This document shows, piece after piece, positions 54,440 through 64,000 of a stretch of 64,000 nucleotides of DNA. The stretch spans positions 682,001 to 746,000 of the forward strand of contig NZ_CP062938.1 in assembly GCF_014898155.1 (NCBI RefSeq), read 5' to 3'. Source of the stretch: Bifidobacterium eulemuris (lineage in GTDB: Bacteria > Actinomycetota > Actinomycetes > Actinomycetales > Bifidobacteriaceae). Made by a program: the position numbers and the translations under genes. The notes under the pieces were generated by a model. That model ran no database searches, had not been told where the DNA came from, and saw only the letters and a program-made list of their open reading frames with translations. Every line of letters begins with the position of its first letter. The first letter of the stretch is position 1.

Positions 54440-57010
54440 CTAGACAGCGGCCACCGAATAGTCGACGAACACGACCTCGCCGCTTTCCTGGGTGGCGTCG
54501 AGATCCACCACGCCTACGATGGCCCAATCATGGTCGCCGTCGGAGTCGTCGATGATCTGCCGCACCTTCCAGGTGTGCTCGTCACGTTCGTGCGAATCGT
54601 CGAGCACGAACAGGTCGGCGGAGCGTGCGGCCGCGTCGACGCCGACGTATTCGTGCGCGTCGTAATAGTCGTCGAGCGCGTCCTCCCATTCGTGCACGCC
54701 GTAGCCCCAGTCCTTGTCGAGCGCGCCCAGCTCTTCGGGCCGGTCGAGGTCCATCAGCTGCACGCGGCGGAACAGGGCGTTGCGCACCAGCACGGTGAGT
54801 CCTCGGCGGTCCTCGACCACCTCGTCGCGTCGACCCGGAGCGGCGAGCGCGGCGGCGGCCTCGCTGGCGTCGGCCGAGCCCGCGTTCTCCCATTCGTCGA
54901 CCAGACTGGAGTCGATGGAGCGCACGAGCACGCGCAGCCAGGCGATGATGTCGCTCAGCTGTTCGTCGCGCTTGTCGACGGGCACGGTGCGGGCGAGCGA
55001 ACGGTAGGCGTCCGACAGATACCGCAGCAGCGTGCCTTCGGATCGGGCGATGTTGTAACGGCCGATGTATCCGGTGAAGTCGGATGCCGTCTCCACCATG
55101 TCTCGGATCACCGATTTGGGGCTGAGCCAGTAGTCGTTGGCCCAGGGCACGTCGCGGCGGTACTGCGTGAAGGCCGCGTCGAGCATATCCTCCAAGGGTT
55201 TGGGATAGGTGATGTCCTGCAGGCGGTCCATGCGCTCGTCGTAGTCGAGTCCGTCGGCCTTCATGTCGGCCATGGCCTTGTCTCGGGCGGCGCGTTCCTG
55301 GGCGCGCAGCACCTGCTTGGGGTCTTCGAGGGTGGCCTCCACCATGGAGATCACGTCGAGCGCGTAGGTGGGGCTCGCCGGGTCGAGCAGTTCCAGCGCG
55401 GCCAGCAGGAAGGGGCTCAACGGCTGGTCGAGCGCGAAGTCGTCGGGCACGTCGACGGTGAGGAAGTAGTCTTTGCCGCCGTCGTCGCGCTCCTCGGTTT
55501 CGATCACGTCGGTGTCGAACAATGTTTGGAAGATCTCGTCGGCCCGCTGGTGCAGCCGTTCCTTCTGGTCCGGGCTTTGCGCGGAGTCGTCGATGAGCCG
55601 GTCCACGCGCCAGCGCGCGTCGCCGCCCTGCGCCACTTCGTTGAGCACCATGGAGTGGGTGATCTTCAGATGCGGCACGAGGGTTTCGGGATCCGCGTCG
55701 ATGAGTTTGTCGAAGGTGTTCTCATTCCACGTCACGAAGCCTTCGGGCGCCTTCTTACGCTTGATCTTCTTGAGCTTCTTCGGGTCTCCCCCGGCCTTGG
55801 CCACGGCCTTCTGGTTTTCGATCTCGAATTCGGGCGCTTCGGCGATCACCAGTCCTTCGGTGTCGAAGCCCATGCGTCCGGCGCGGCCGGCGATCTGGTG
55901 GAATTCGCGGGCGCGCAGGCGACGCATTTTCGAGCCGTCGAATTTGGTCAGGGCGGTCAGCACCACGGAATGGATCGGCACGTTGATGCCCACGCCGAGC
56001 GTGTCGGTGCCGCAGATCACCGGCAGCAGGCCCTGTTGGGCGAGCTGTTCGACCAGACGGCGGTAGCGCGGCAGCATGCCGGCATGGTGGATGCCCACGC
56101 CGGTGCGCAACAGCCGCTGCAGGATCTTGCCGAAGGCGGTGGTGAATTTCGTGCCTTTGATGGCCTCGGCGATGGCCGTGCGCTGCTCCTTGCTGCTCAC
56201 GCCGGTGGAGGCGAGCGCCTGCGCGGTTTCAAGGGCCGCGTCCTGCGAGAAATGCACCACGTAGATCGGGGTGGATCCTTCGTTGAAGGCGAGTTCCACC
56301 GTGCGTTCCAGCGGATCGAGGGTGTATTCGTAGGTCAATGGCACGGGGCGGGGCGCGTCGGCGATCACGTCCACGTCCGTGTCGGTCATGGATTCGAGTT
56401 TGTCGGCGATGGAGTCGACGTTGCCGAGCGTGGCGCTCATGAGCAGGAACTGCGTGCGCGGCAGGGTGAGCAGCGGCACCTGCCAGGCCCATCCGCGCTC
56501 GGGGTCACCATAGTAGTGGAATTCGTCCATGGCCACGCAGCCCACGTCGGCGCGGCGGCCCTCGCGCAGGGCTTGGTTGGCGAGGATCTCGGCGGTGCAG
56601 CAGATGATCGGCGCGTCCGCGTTGATATGCGTGTCGCCGGTGATCATGCCGACCAGATCGCGGCCGAATACCTCCACCAGATCGAAGAACTTCTCGCTCA
56701 CCAGCGCCTTGATCGGCGCGGTGTAGTAGGAGCGTCGGCCAGTGCACAGGGCGGCGAAATGCATGCCGAGCGCCACGAGGGATTTGCCCGAGCCGGTGGG
56801 CGTGTTGAGGATCACGTGGTCGCCGGCGAGCAGATCCATGATCGCTTCCTCCTGATGAGGCCATGGTTCGATGCCTTTGGTGCCGACCACCCATTCGAAG
56901 AAACGCTCGTAGATGTCGTCGGCGGCGAGGTTGCGCGCGCCGTCGTCGTACCAGTCCGGTGCCAACGCGCCCAATGAGCCGTATCGCTTATCGCCCTGTT
57001 CGTCCGTCAT
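54440..57010 (-). CDS. Ski2-like DExH helicase with DUF3516
   Basis: 856 residues. Motif I NTPTGSGKS (about 70), Ia YTAPIKALVSEKF, motif II DEFHYY, motif III LMSATLGN, then the second RecA-like domain with GTDTLGVGINVPIH (motif V) and FHQIAGRAGRMGFD (motif VI). The rest matches the actinobacterial DUF3516 extension. An RNA-processing role is likely by family. TAGACT (57018-57023) ends 7 nt before the ATG, another leaderless start; no ribosome site. Confidence 0.93.
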   Translation of the reverse strand: MTDEQGDKRYGSLGALAPDWYDDGARNLAADDIYERFFEWVVGTKGIEPWPHQEEAIMDLLAGDHVILNTPTGSGKSLVALGMHFAALCTGRRSYYTAPIKALVSEKFFDLVEVFGRDLVGMITGDTHINADAPIICCTAEILANQALREGRRADVGCVAMDEFHYYGDPERGWAWQVPLLTLPRTQFLLMSATLGNVDSIADKLESMTDTDVDVIADAPRPVPLTYEYTLDPLERTVELAFNEGSTPIYVVHFSQDAALETAQALASTGVSSKEQRTAIAEAIKGTKFTTAFGKILQRLLRTGVGIHHAGMLPRYRRLVEQLAQQGLLPVICGTDTLGVGINVPIHSVVLTALTKFDGSKMRRLRAREFHQIAGRAGRMGFDTEGLVIAEAPEFEIENQKAVAKAGGDPKKLKKIKRKKAPEGFVTWNENTFDKLIDADPETLVPHLKITHSMVLNEVAQGGDARWRVDRLIDDSAQSPDQKERLHQRADEIFQTLFDTDVIETEERDDGGKDYFLTVDVPDDFALDQPLSPFLLAALELLDPASPTYALDVISMVEATLEDPKQVLRAQERAARDKAMADMKADGLDYDERMDRLQDITYPKPLEDMLDAAFTQYRRDVPWANDYWLSPKSVIRDMVETASDFTGYIGRYNIARSEGTLLRYLSDAYRSLARTVPVDKRDEQLSDIIAWLRVLVRSIDSSLVDEWENAGSADASEAAAALAAPGRRDEVVEDRRGLTVLVRNALFRRVQLMDLDRPEELGALDKDWGYGVHEWEDALDDYYDAHEYVGVDAAARSADLFVLDDSHERDEHTWKVRQIIDDSDGDHDWAIVGVVDLDATQESGEVVFVDYSVAAV

Positions 57011-57064
57011 GGTTCGCAGTCTACCCGCAGCCTTCTATCGCGCGCCGACTGACGGTGCCTGGAC

Positions 57065-58054
57065 CTAGGCCAACCGCCGCCGCATCTCGTCCGGGTCGCA
57101 GTCGAGCGGAGGCCAGGTGAGGTTCATGTTTTTGATGGTGGTGCGCAACAGCTCCGAGACCACGGCGCGCGAATACCAACGGTTGTCGGCCGGCACCAGA
57201 TACCAGGGAGCCTCGGGGGTGCTGGTGCGTTCGAACACCTCCTGCCAGGCGTCCATATAGTCGTCCCAGCGTTCGCGTGAGTCAAGGTCGGAGGGATCGA
57301 ATTTCCAATGTTTCGTCGGATCGTCGAGCCGCTCCAGAAAATGCCGTTTCTGCTCCTGGCGGCTTACGGTGAGGAAGATCTTCACGATCGCGCAGCCGTC
57401 GGCCGCCAGCGCCCGTTCGAACTCAATCACCTGTTCATAGCGCGCAAGCCAGGTCTTTTCGGGAAGCGTGCCCCACACGCGCGGCATCACGATGTCCTCG
57501 TAATGCGAACGGTCGAACACGGCGATCCATCCGGGCTTGGGCAGTTCGCGCTCCACGCGCCAGAGAAAGTCGTGAGACAGCTCCTCGTCGTTCGGCGCGC
57601 CGAAGCCGTGGTAGTGGATGCCCATCGGGTTGCCTTGCCTGAACACGTGTTTGACGATGCCGCCCTTGCCTGAGGCATCCATGCCTTGCAGCACGATCAG
57701 CACGCGCTTGTTCGACCGGCGTGTGCCGTTGGCGTACAGCAGCCGCTGATAGCGGGAGATCTCGCTGGAACTGATTTCGATGAATCGCTCGGCGTCGTCC
57801 TTGTCGCCGTCGAAACCGGGGGTTGAGTCGGCATCGACCGCGGTAAGTCGCGTGCCTTGGTGGAACATCAGCAGTTGCCCCGGCGGAAGGGACCACACCG
57901 AGCTGAGCAGTTCGGAGGATTTGGCCGCCAAGGCCAGCCTCTCGGCCACCGTGGCACCGTCCGAAATATCGTCGATGCCCCGCTTAGCCAACGTCAACGC
58001 CTTGTCCACGCCGACGATGGCCCCTCCTTTGCCGCCGCGCGCCCGTTCTCCCAT
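57065..58054 (-). CDS. ppk2: Polyphosphate kinase 2 family protein
   Basis: 329 residues from ATG 58054, which has AGGAGG 7 nt before it; an ATG nine codons up is less likely. Walker A LQGMDASGKGG, the second conserved block HGFGAPNDEELSHDFLWRV, Walker B FDRSHYEDIVMPRV and the lid region SRQEQKRHFLERLDDPTKHWKF are those of PPK2, which moves phosphate between polyphosphate and nucleotides. It is a soluble enzyme. A minus-strand TATGAT -10 is at 58094-58099. Confidence 0.92.
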   Translation of the reverse strand: MGERARGGKGGAIVGVDKALTLAKRGIDDISDGATVAERLALAAKSSELLSSVWSLPPGQLLMFHQGTRLTAVDADSTPGFDGDKDDAERFIEISSSEISRYQRLLYANGTRRSNKRVLIVLQGMDASGKGGIVKHVFRQGNPMGIHYHGFGAPNDEELSHDFLWRVERELPKPGWIAVFDRSHYEDIVMPRVWGTLPEKTWLARYEQVIEFERALAADGCAIVKIFLTVSRQEQKRHFLERLDDPTKHWKFDPSDLDSRERWDDYMDAWQEVFERTSTPEAPWYLVPADNRWYSRAVVSELLRTTIKNMNLTWPPLDCDPDEMRRRLA

Positions 58055-58091
58055 GGTCCGCCTCCTCGCATCGGATTGCATCGGATGGCAA

Positions 58092-58458
58092 ACATCATAT
58101 ACCAGCCTGTTCTGCCTTTCGAGCCCTTCTATATTTAGTTAATAAATTTAACATTTACGGAATAGAAAGCCATGAAAATCGGTGTTCTCGAGACATGGAT
58201 ACCAACCCCCGCAACGTAATGCGCCATGTCAAAATTCCTTTATATACGGCCAAAAACACCGCAATTCCAACACATCGCAGCATCCCCCCGAACATCACAA
58301 CACTCTTGCCTTCACCTTCGAAATATCTAAAAGCTGGTTTTACATTGGCTGATATTTATTGTAAGGTTGCTTACGCAATTGCGAATTCGCCCATTCTTGT
58401 CCTCTTGTGGCAACCGGGCGACTTCGTCTCAAAGAAGAGCGAAAGGAACACATCGCAC
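58092..58458. promoter_or_regulatory. AT-rich divergent control region of ppk2 and the GH101 gene
   Basis: About 370 bases, much richer in A+T than the rest of the window. It contains the ppk2 -10 TATGAT (58094-58099, minus), a palindrome GTTAA-TAAAT-TTAAC near 58138-58152, and near the GH101 gene GTAAG-GTTG-CTTAC followed by CGCAATTGCG (about 58361-58384). These look like operator sites. No gene is credible here. Confidence 0.5.
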
Positions 58459-61400
58459 ATGAAACGCGCGATATCAGTGGCGCTTGCAGCGGCACTGGCT
58501 CTCGTCCCATTGACAGGAGGCAGCACGGCGTTCGCCGCGCCGCTTTCGACCAGCGATGCCAAGGATTATGCCTTGCAGATGCTGGATCAGTCCTCTGGGC
58601 AGACCCCCACGCCGATCAACGACACCACGTCGGACGGCGACTCCACGGATAACACCGTTGCCGACGACGTCGCCTCCGGCGACGCCGCATCCAACGACAC
58701 TGTCACCCCCCCCCCCGTCAGCAAATGCGTCGGTGACCGCAGGCGGATGGACGCTTGACCAGAACACAGTCAAGGGCGGCGAGACGCTCGAGGAGAGCGA
58801 CGGCTGGGTGCACTTCAAGTCCGGCGACAAGAACGGCAACGATCCAAGCAAGCCGTCGGCATACCCAGCGGTGGCCATTTACGACGGCAGCTACGACTTC
58901 AGCACGGATGGCGGATTCACCGCCACGATCAAGTCGCCGCAAGACGGCTCCCTGAATCGTTTCGGTTTCTATCTGGGATACAAGGACCCGAACAACGGCC
59001 TATTCCTCGGCTATGACGCCGGAGGTTGGTTCTGGCAGCGCTACGGCGCCGATGGCGCTTGGTATGAAGGTACCCGTATCGCGGCGCCCGCCGCCGACGC
59101 CGAAATCCCCATCGCGGTCGAATGGGACGGCTCCACCGCCACACTGACCGCGAACGGCAAGCAGGCTCTCGAAGTCGACTACAGCTCGATGAAGAATCTC
59201 AGCGACAAAATCGCCATGAAGGCTTCCACCCTCGGCACCGCGCTCACCGACGTGTCCGTCAAGGATTTCGCCGAGAAGGAGATCATCAAGTACGCCGTCA
59301 GCGGCACCGTGGTTGACGCCGAAGGCGCTCCGATCGAGGGTGTCAAGGTGCGCGTCAACGGCGCCTCCACCACTACCGACGCCAGCGGCGCCTACACCAT
59401 TGGCGAACTCAAGGCCGGCAAGTACACCCTCTCGGTTGGCAAGTACGGCTACGAGGATGTCACCAAGGACATCGAGATCATCGATGGCGATCTGGCCGTG
59501 GATGCCATCACTCTGAACGAGGCGGCCGCCGTCGATACGGAGACCCTCTCCACCGATCAGATGGACGTGCAGGTCAAGCAGAATTTCCCCTCCGTACTCC
59601 AATACACGATGACCAAGCTTGACAACCGTGTGATGTACGGCCAGCCCAAGGACGTGCGCACCGTGGAGATCAACGGCACCAACGTGGAGCTCACCGACGC
59701 CGACGTCAAGTTCGTCAAGGAGAACAAAACCACGGCCGTCTACACGATGACCGTCAAGAACGCCGAGAAGAACATCAACGCGGTGATCACCGCCGAAATC
59801 GTCGTCAAAGCGAACACGCTGAGTCTGAACATCACCGACATCGACAACAAGCTCGATGACAATGAGCACCCGGTGCAGACCGTATCGTTCCCGAACCAGA
59901 GCCTCATCTCGATGCGCGAGGATCAGGACGGCGCGCAGTTCACCGGCGCAGTTATGTCGTCCAACACCACCAAAACCGGCGACGAGCACTTCGACATCAC
60001 CGACACGACCAGCCTGACAAACCGCGACTACATGTACGCGTTCATCTCCGGCAATTCGCTGAGCGCCGGCATGTGGAGCAACTCCGAACATGACGGCCGT
60101 GTCGTGGCCGCGCCTGTGAATGGCGGCAGCCAGAACACGCGCATCTACGCCACCACCCAGACGGTCAGCGGCACGAACTCGCTCGGCCTGGCCAGCGCCC
60201 CGTGGTACTACCATCGCATCGTCACCGATTCGAAGCGCAAGTCCTACATGGTCGATGAGACCGAGATGCCGAAGATGGCCGTCGTCATCACCGGCGACGA
60301 GAACAACGACCAGACGGTCGACTGGCAGGATGGCGCGATCGCGTTCCGTTCGATTATGAACAACCCGTACAAGTCCGAGGAGGTACCCGAGCTGGTGGCA
60401 TGGCGCATCGCCATGAACTTCGGATCCCAGGCGCAGAATCCCTTCCTGACCACGCTTGACAACGTCAAGAAGGTCGCGCTTAACACCGACGGTCTCGGCC
60501 AGTCCGTGCTGCTTAAGGGCTACGGCAACGAGGGCCATGACTCCGGGCACCCGGATTATGGAGACATCGGCGAGCGCATGGGCGGCGCCGAGGATATGAA
60601 TACGCTGATGGAGAAGGGAGCCGAATACGGCGCCCGCTTCGGCGTGCATGTCAACGCCTCTGAAATGTATCCGGAGGCCAAGGCCTTCAGCGACGACTCC
60701 GTGCGCCGCAATTCCAGCGGTGGCCTGAGCTATGGCTGGAACTGGCTCGACCAGGGCATCGGCATCGACGGCATCTACGACCTGTCCTCGGGAGCCCGCG
60801 AGAAGCGCTTCAAGGAGCTCAAGGACAAGGTCGGCGACAACATGGACTTCATCTACTTGGATGTGTGGGGCAACCTGACATCCTCCAGCTCGGAGGATTC
60901 GTGGGAGACCCGCAAGATGTCCAAGATGATCACCGACAACGGCTGGCGTATGACCACCGAATGGGGTTCCGGCAACGAGTACGATTCGACCTTCCAGCAC
61001 TGGGCGGCCGATCTGACCTACGGCGACGCGGCCAAAAAGGGTGAGAACTCCCAGGTGATGCGCTTCCTGCGCAACCACCAGAAGGACAGCTGGGTCGGTG
61101 ACTTTCCGAAGTACAGCGGCGCGGCCAACGCTCCGCTGCTCGGCGGCTACAACATGAAGGACTTCGAGGGATGGCAGGGTCGCAACGACTATGACGCCTA
61201 CATCACCAACCTGTACACGCATGACGTGTCCACGAAGTTCATCCAGCACTTCAAGGTGAGCCGTTGGGTCAACAACCCGCTCGACAGCACCTCCTCGAAC
61301 GATCCGGAAACCAACGGCGGCAACGAGTTCATCGAACTCAAGGACGATAAGGGCAACGTCGTGACCCTCGCCCGCGAGACGAACGACCAGTCCTCGACCG

Positions 61401-64000
61401 CCTACCGCAACCGCACCATCACCTTCAACGGTCAGGTCGTCGCCACCGGCGCGGTCTCCAAGGGCGATGGCACCGGCACCGGCACGGAGTCCTACCTCCT
61501 GCCGTGGCTGTGGGATGCGCAGACCGGCAAGTTCGTCTCGTCCGACGACGAGAAGCTCTACCACTGGAACACCACCGGCACGGAAGCCACCACGTGGACG
61601 CTTCCCTCCGAGTGGCGGAACCTCGCCAACGTCAAGGTCTATAAGCTCACCGATCTGGGTAAAACCGAAGAGCGGACCGTGCCCGTCGTCAACGGCCAGA
61701 TCACACTGACCGCCGAGGCCGAAACCCCGTACGTCGTGTACAAGGGCGACGTCACTCCCAAGCAGATCTCGGTCACGTGGAGCGAGGGCATGCATCTGGT
61801 CGACGCCGGCTTCAACGGCGGAGAGCAGACCTTCGAGGAGGATTGGACGCTGAAGGGTACCGGCGAGGCCTCCATCGCGAAGAGCCAGTACAGCAACCCG
61901 ATGCTCAAGCTCACCGGCAAGGTCTCGGCCACCCAGACGCTGACCGACCTGAAACCCGGCAAGCGCTACGCGCTGTACGTCGGTGTGGATAACCGTTCCG
62001 ACGGCGACGCCACGATGACGGTCACCAGCGAAGGCAAGACGCTGGCCACCAACTCCACCTCACGCAGCATTGCGAAGAATTACATCCAGGCGGATGCGCA
62101 CAACACGAATTCCGCCACGGTGGATGGTTCCAGCTACTTCCAGAACATGTATGTGTTCTTCACCGCGCCCAAGAGCGGCGAAGCCACGCTGACCCTGGCC
62201 CATCAGGGCGCGGGCGACGTGTACTTCGACAATGTACGCGTGGTCATCAACGGCTACAAGGGTCTGAAGTTCGACAAGAACGGCAACGTCACCAAGCTGA
62301 CGAACGACTTCGAGAACAACGCCCAAGGCATCTGGCCCTTCGTGGTCTCCGGGTCCGAAAACGTCCAGGACAACCGCATCCACCTGTCCGAGAAGCACGC
62401 GCCTTACACGCAAGCTGGCTGGGACGTCAAGAAGATGGATGACGTGCTCGGCGGCGACTGGTCGGTGAAGGTCAACGGCCTGACCCAGAAGAACACACTG
62501 GTGTACCAAACGATTCCGCAGAACATCAAGTTCGAGCCGGGTCGCACGTACAAGATCTCCTTCGACTATCAGGTCGGCTCCGACGACATCTATGCCGTCG
62601 CGGTTGGCTCCGGGGAGTTCTCCTCAGCCAACACAACTCTGGTTCCGTTGAAGAAGACCCTGGTTATGGATGCGCAAGCCGGCGAGAACTACACCGCCAA
62701 GTACACGTTCGAGCTGACGGGTTCCGTCAACGGGGACTCCTGGTTCGGCATCTACTCCACCTCCACAGCACCTGAACTGCATGGTTTCGACAAGGACGAC
62801 GCTGAAGCCAACTTCGGCGGATACAAGGACATCGTGCTCGACAACCTCGTGATTGAGCGCGTCGACTCCGAAAGCAAGACCAAGGCCGAGGCCAAGGCCA
62901 AGCTCGAGGAGATCACCAAGAAGTACGACGATATGCAGTCGCAGATTGGTGACGAGGCGAAGTTGACTTATCAGAAGACTCTGGCCCAAGCCAAGCTGCT
63001 GATTAACGACGACCAGGCGACCTCGGAGGATTATGCCACGGCGATCGCATTGCTGGAGTCGCTTGACGTCTACATGCAAGGCCCGCTCCCTGACAATGCG
63101 AATACCGACAAGTACGACGTCGACACCGAAGCCTACACGGTCGCAGCCGGCAGCGAGGAGCTAAACGCCGCGAACGAAGGTCCGGCGGCTCTCGCTCAGG
63201 ATGGTATGTCCAATACTCTCTGGCACACCGACTACAGTGCATGGGCCGTCAGAGATGGTGATGCTTGGTATCGATTCGATCTCACCAAACCGACCACCAT
63301 TACCGGCTTGCGTTATCTGCCTCGCTCCGGTGCTTCCAACGTCAACGGCAAGATCAAGGATTACAAGATCGAAGTGACAACGGCCGCTGGTGACACTCGT
63401 GTCGCCTCCGAGAGCACCACCGTCAAGCAGGGCACCTTCTTAACCGATCAGGTATGGCAGCTGGCTCAATTCGACCAGCCTGTGGAGAACGCGGTCTCCG
63501 TGACCTTCACCGTACTTACATCGGCGGGAAATTCTACAAATAAGTTCGCTGCCGCCGCCGAGCTGCGTCTGACCACGGAACGCGATGTGTCAATCGTCGA
63601 CAAAACCGATCTCGCAGACGCCATCTCCCAAGCGGAGGCGTTCAACGAATCCGACTCCACCGCGGACAGCTGGAAGGTGATGAGCGAGAAGCTCACCGCC
63701 GCCAAGACCGTGCTCGCCGACGAGAACGCCGACACCTACGACGTGCTGCTCGCCACGAACGAGCTCGACGCCGCCATCAACGCGCTGGTGCCGGTGGATG
63801 TCGACAAGGCCGCTCTGCGGTCTGCGGTCGAGAAGGTCGCGAATCTGAAGGAAGCGGAATTCACCGCCGACTCGTGGGCCGCGTTCGCCGCAGCCCTGGC
63901 CGACGCCCAGACGGTACTGGACAACGCCGACGCCAAGCAGTCCAAAGTGAACGCCGCCCTGGCCGCACTCCAGAACGCCGTGGAAGCTCTCAAGCCCGCC
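58459..64000 (+). CDS. engBF: Endo-alpha-N-acetylgalactosaminidase, GH101 (frame broken by a poly-C tract; 3' end outside window)
   Basis: Cell-surface enzyme releasing Gal-beta1,3-GalNAc from mucin O-glycans. Signal peptide MKRAISVALAAALALVPL ending AFA-AP. After a Ser/Asp/Thr linker the frame breaks at 11 C (58706-58716): as read it stops at 58758, while the enzyme body continues in another frame, open to the window end. With 10 C it reads TPPPSANASVTAGGW. Numbered that way: lectin-like domain (~100-240), carboxypeptidase-regulatory-like repeat, GH101 core with nucleophile Asp801 (IYLDVWGN) and acid/base Glu834 (TTEWGSG), a CBM32-like domain (~1555-1705) and FIVAR repeats. The 33-residue Asp-Glu spacing equals that of EngBF. 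GAAAGGA lies 11 nt before the ATG. Confidence 0.92.
58706..58716 (+). repeat. Run of 11 C in the GH101 coding sequence
   Basis: A homopolymer directly at the frame break, 83 codons after the ATG, in the low-complexity linker between signal peptide and enzyme. Loss of one C or gain of two restores one continuous frame. It is the typical layout of a slipped-strand phase-variation switch; sequencing or assembly error in the homopolymer is the alternative. Confidence 0.9.

Noticed and set aside
54530..56977. Long plus-strand open frame opposite the DExH helicase
   Set aside because: Lies entirely within the helicase gene, lacks a ribosome site and any recognisable motif.
59000..61795. Very long open frame antisense to the GH101 gene
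   Set aside because: Its composition (Val/Gly/Asp/His-rich, no domains) is that of a shadow frame in high-GC codon usage; the sense strand has clear enzyme motifs.

Overview
The window reads as a piece of a high-GC Gram-positive chromosome, almost certainly Bifidobacterium. The reasons are an oversized NAD+ DNA ligase, single-chain ECF modules (A-A'-T fused), genus-typical conserved proteins (DUF3043, DUF4191, DUF3516 helicase), a polyphosphate glucokinase, and at the right edge a mucin-type endo-alpha-N-acetylgalactosaminidase of the GH101/EngBF type. I see no tRNA, rRNA, CRISPR array, insertion sequence or prophage.

Layout. 0-8 kb: arginine biosynthesis genes argC-argJ behind an ArgR-like operator, a small membrane protein, pheS-pheT and a SpoU-type RNA methyltransferase. 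7.9-15.7 kb: an accessory-looking signalling and transport block, with a lipoprotein, adaptor, ABC ATPase and permease operon flanked by two paralogous NarL-type two-component systems. 15.7-19 kb: a YkoEDC-like ECF transporter under a TPP riboswitch. 19-25.5 kb: an M20 peptidase, DUF3043, lpd, DUF4191 and glnA. 25.6-32.1 kb: ABC-F ATPase, DUF559-like protein, glycerol dehydrogenase and Mrp, interspersed with four copies of a structured intergenic repeat that I do not recognise. 32-44.5 kb: ligA, a 1114-residue protein of unknown function, a polytopic membrane protein, an arylsulfotransferase-like protein, an orphan ABC ATPase and an aminotransferase. 44.6-50 kb: ppgK, a GT2 glycosyltransferase and a second fused ECF module with a RibU-like S component under an FMN riboswitch. 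50-58 kb: YhbY, a TM2 protein, an MFS exporter, rarA, a DExH helicase and PPK2. 58.4-64 kb: the GH101 enzyme, running off the right end.

Most notable points: (1) the dispersed repeat family at 25.6-32.1 kb. It carries a terminator-like hairpin at gene 3' ends and an internal hairpin with compensatory changes, and it supplies the last codons of two unrelated proteins. (2) A run of 11 C in the GH101 gene puts the signal-peptide region and the enzyme body in different frames; 10 or 13 C would join them, which suggests phase variation. (3) An exporter operon bracketed by two related two-component systems, one of whose kinases lacks the acidic residue after its histidine. (4) Recurrent leaderless start architecture (TANNNT box 6-8 nt before the start codon). 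(5) Two vitamin ECF systems with the same fused design, each under its own riboswitch.
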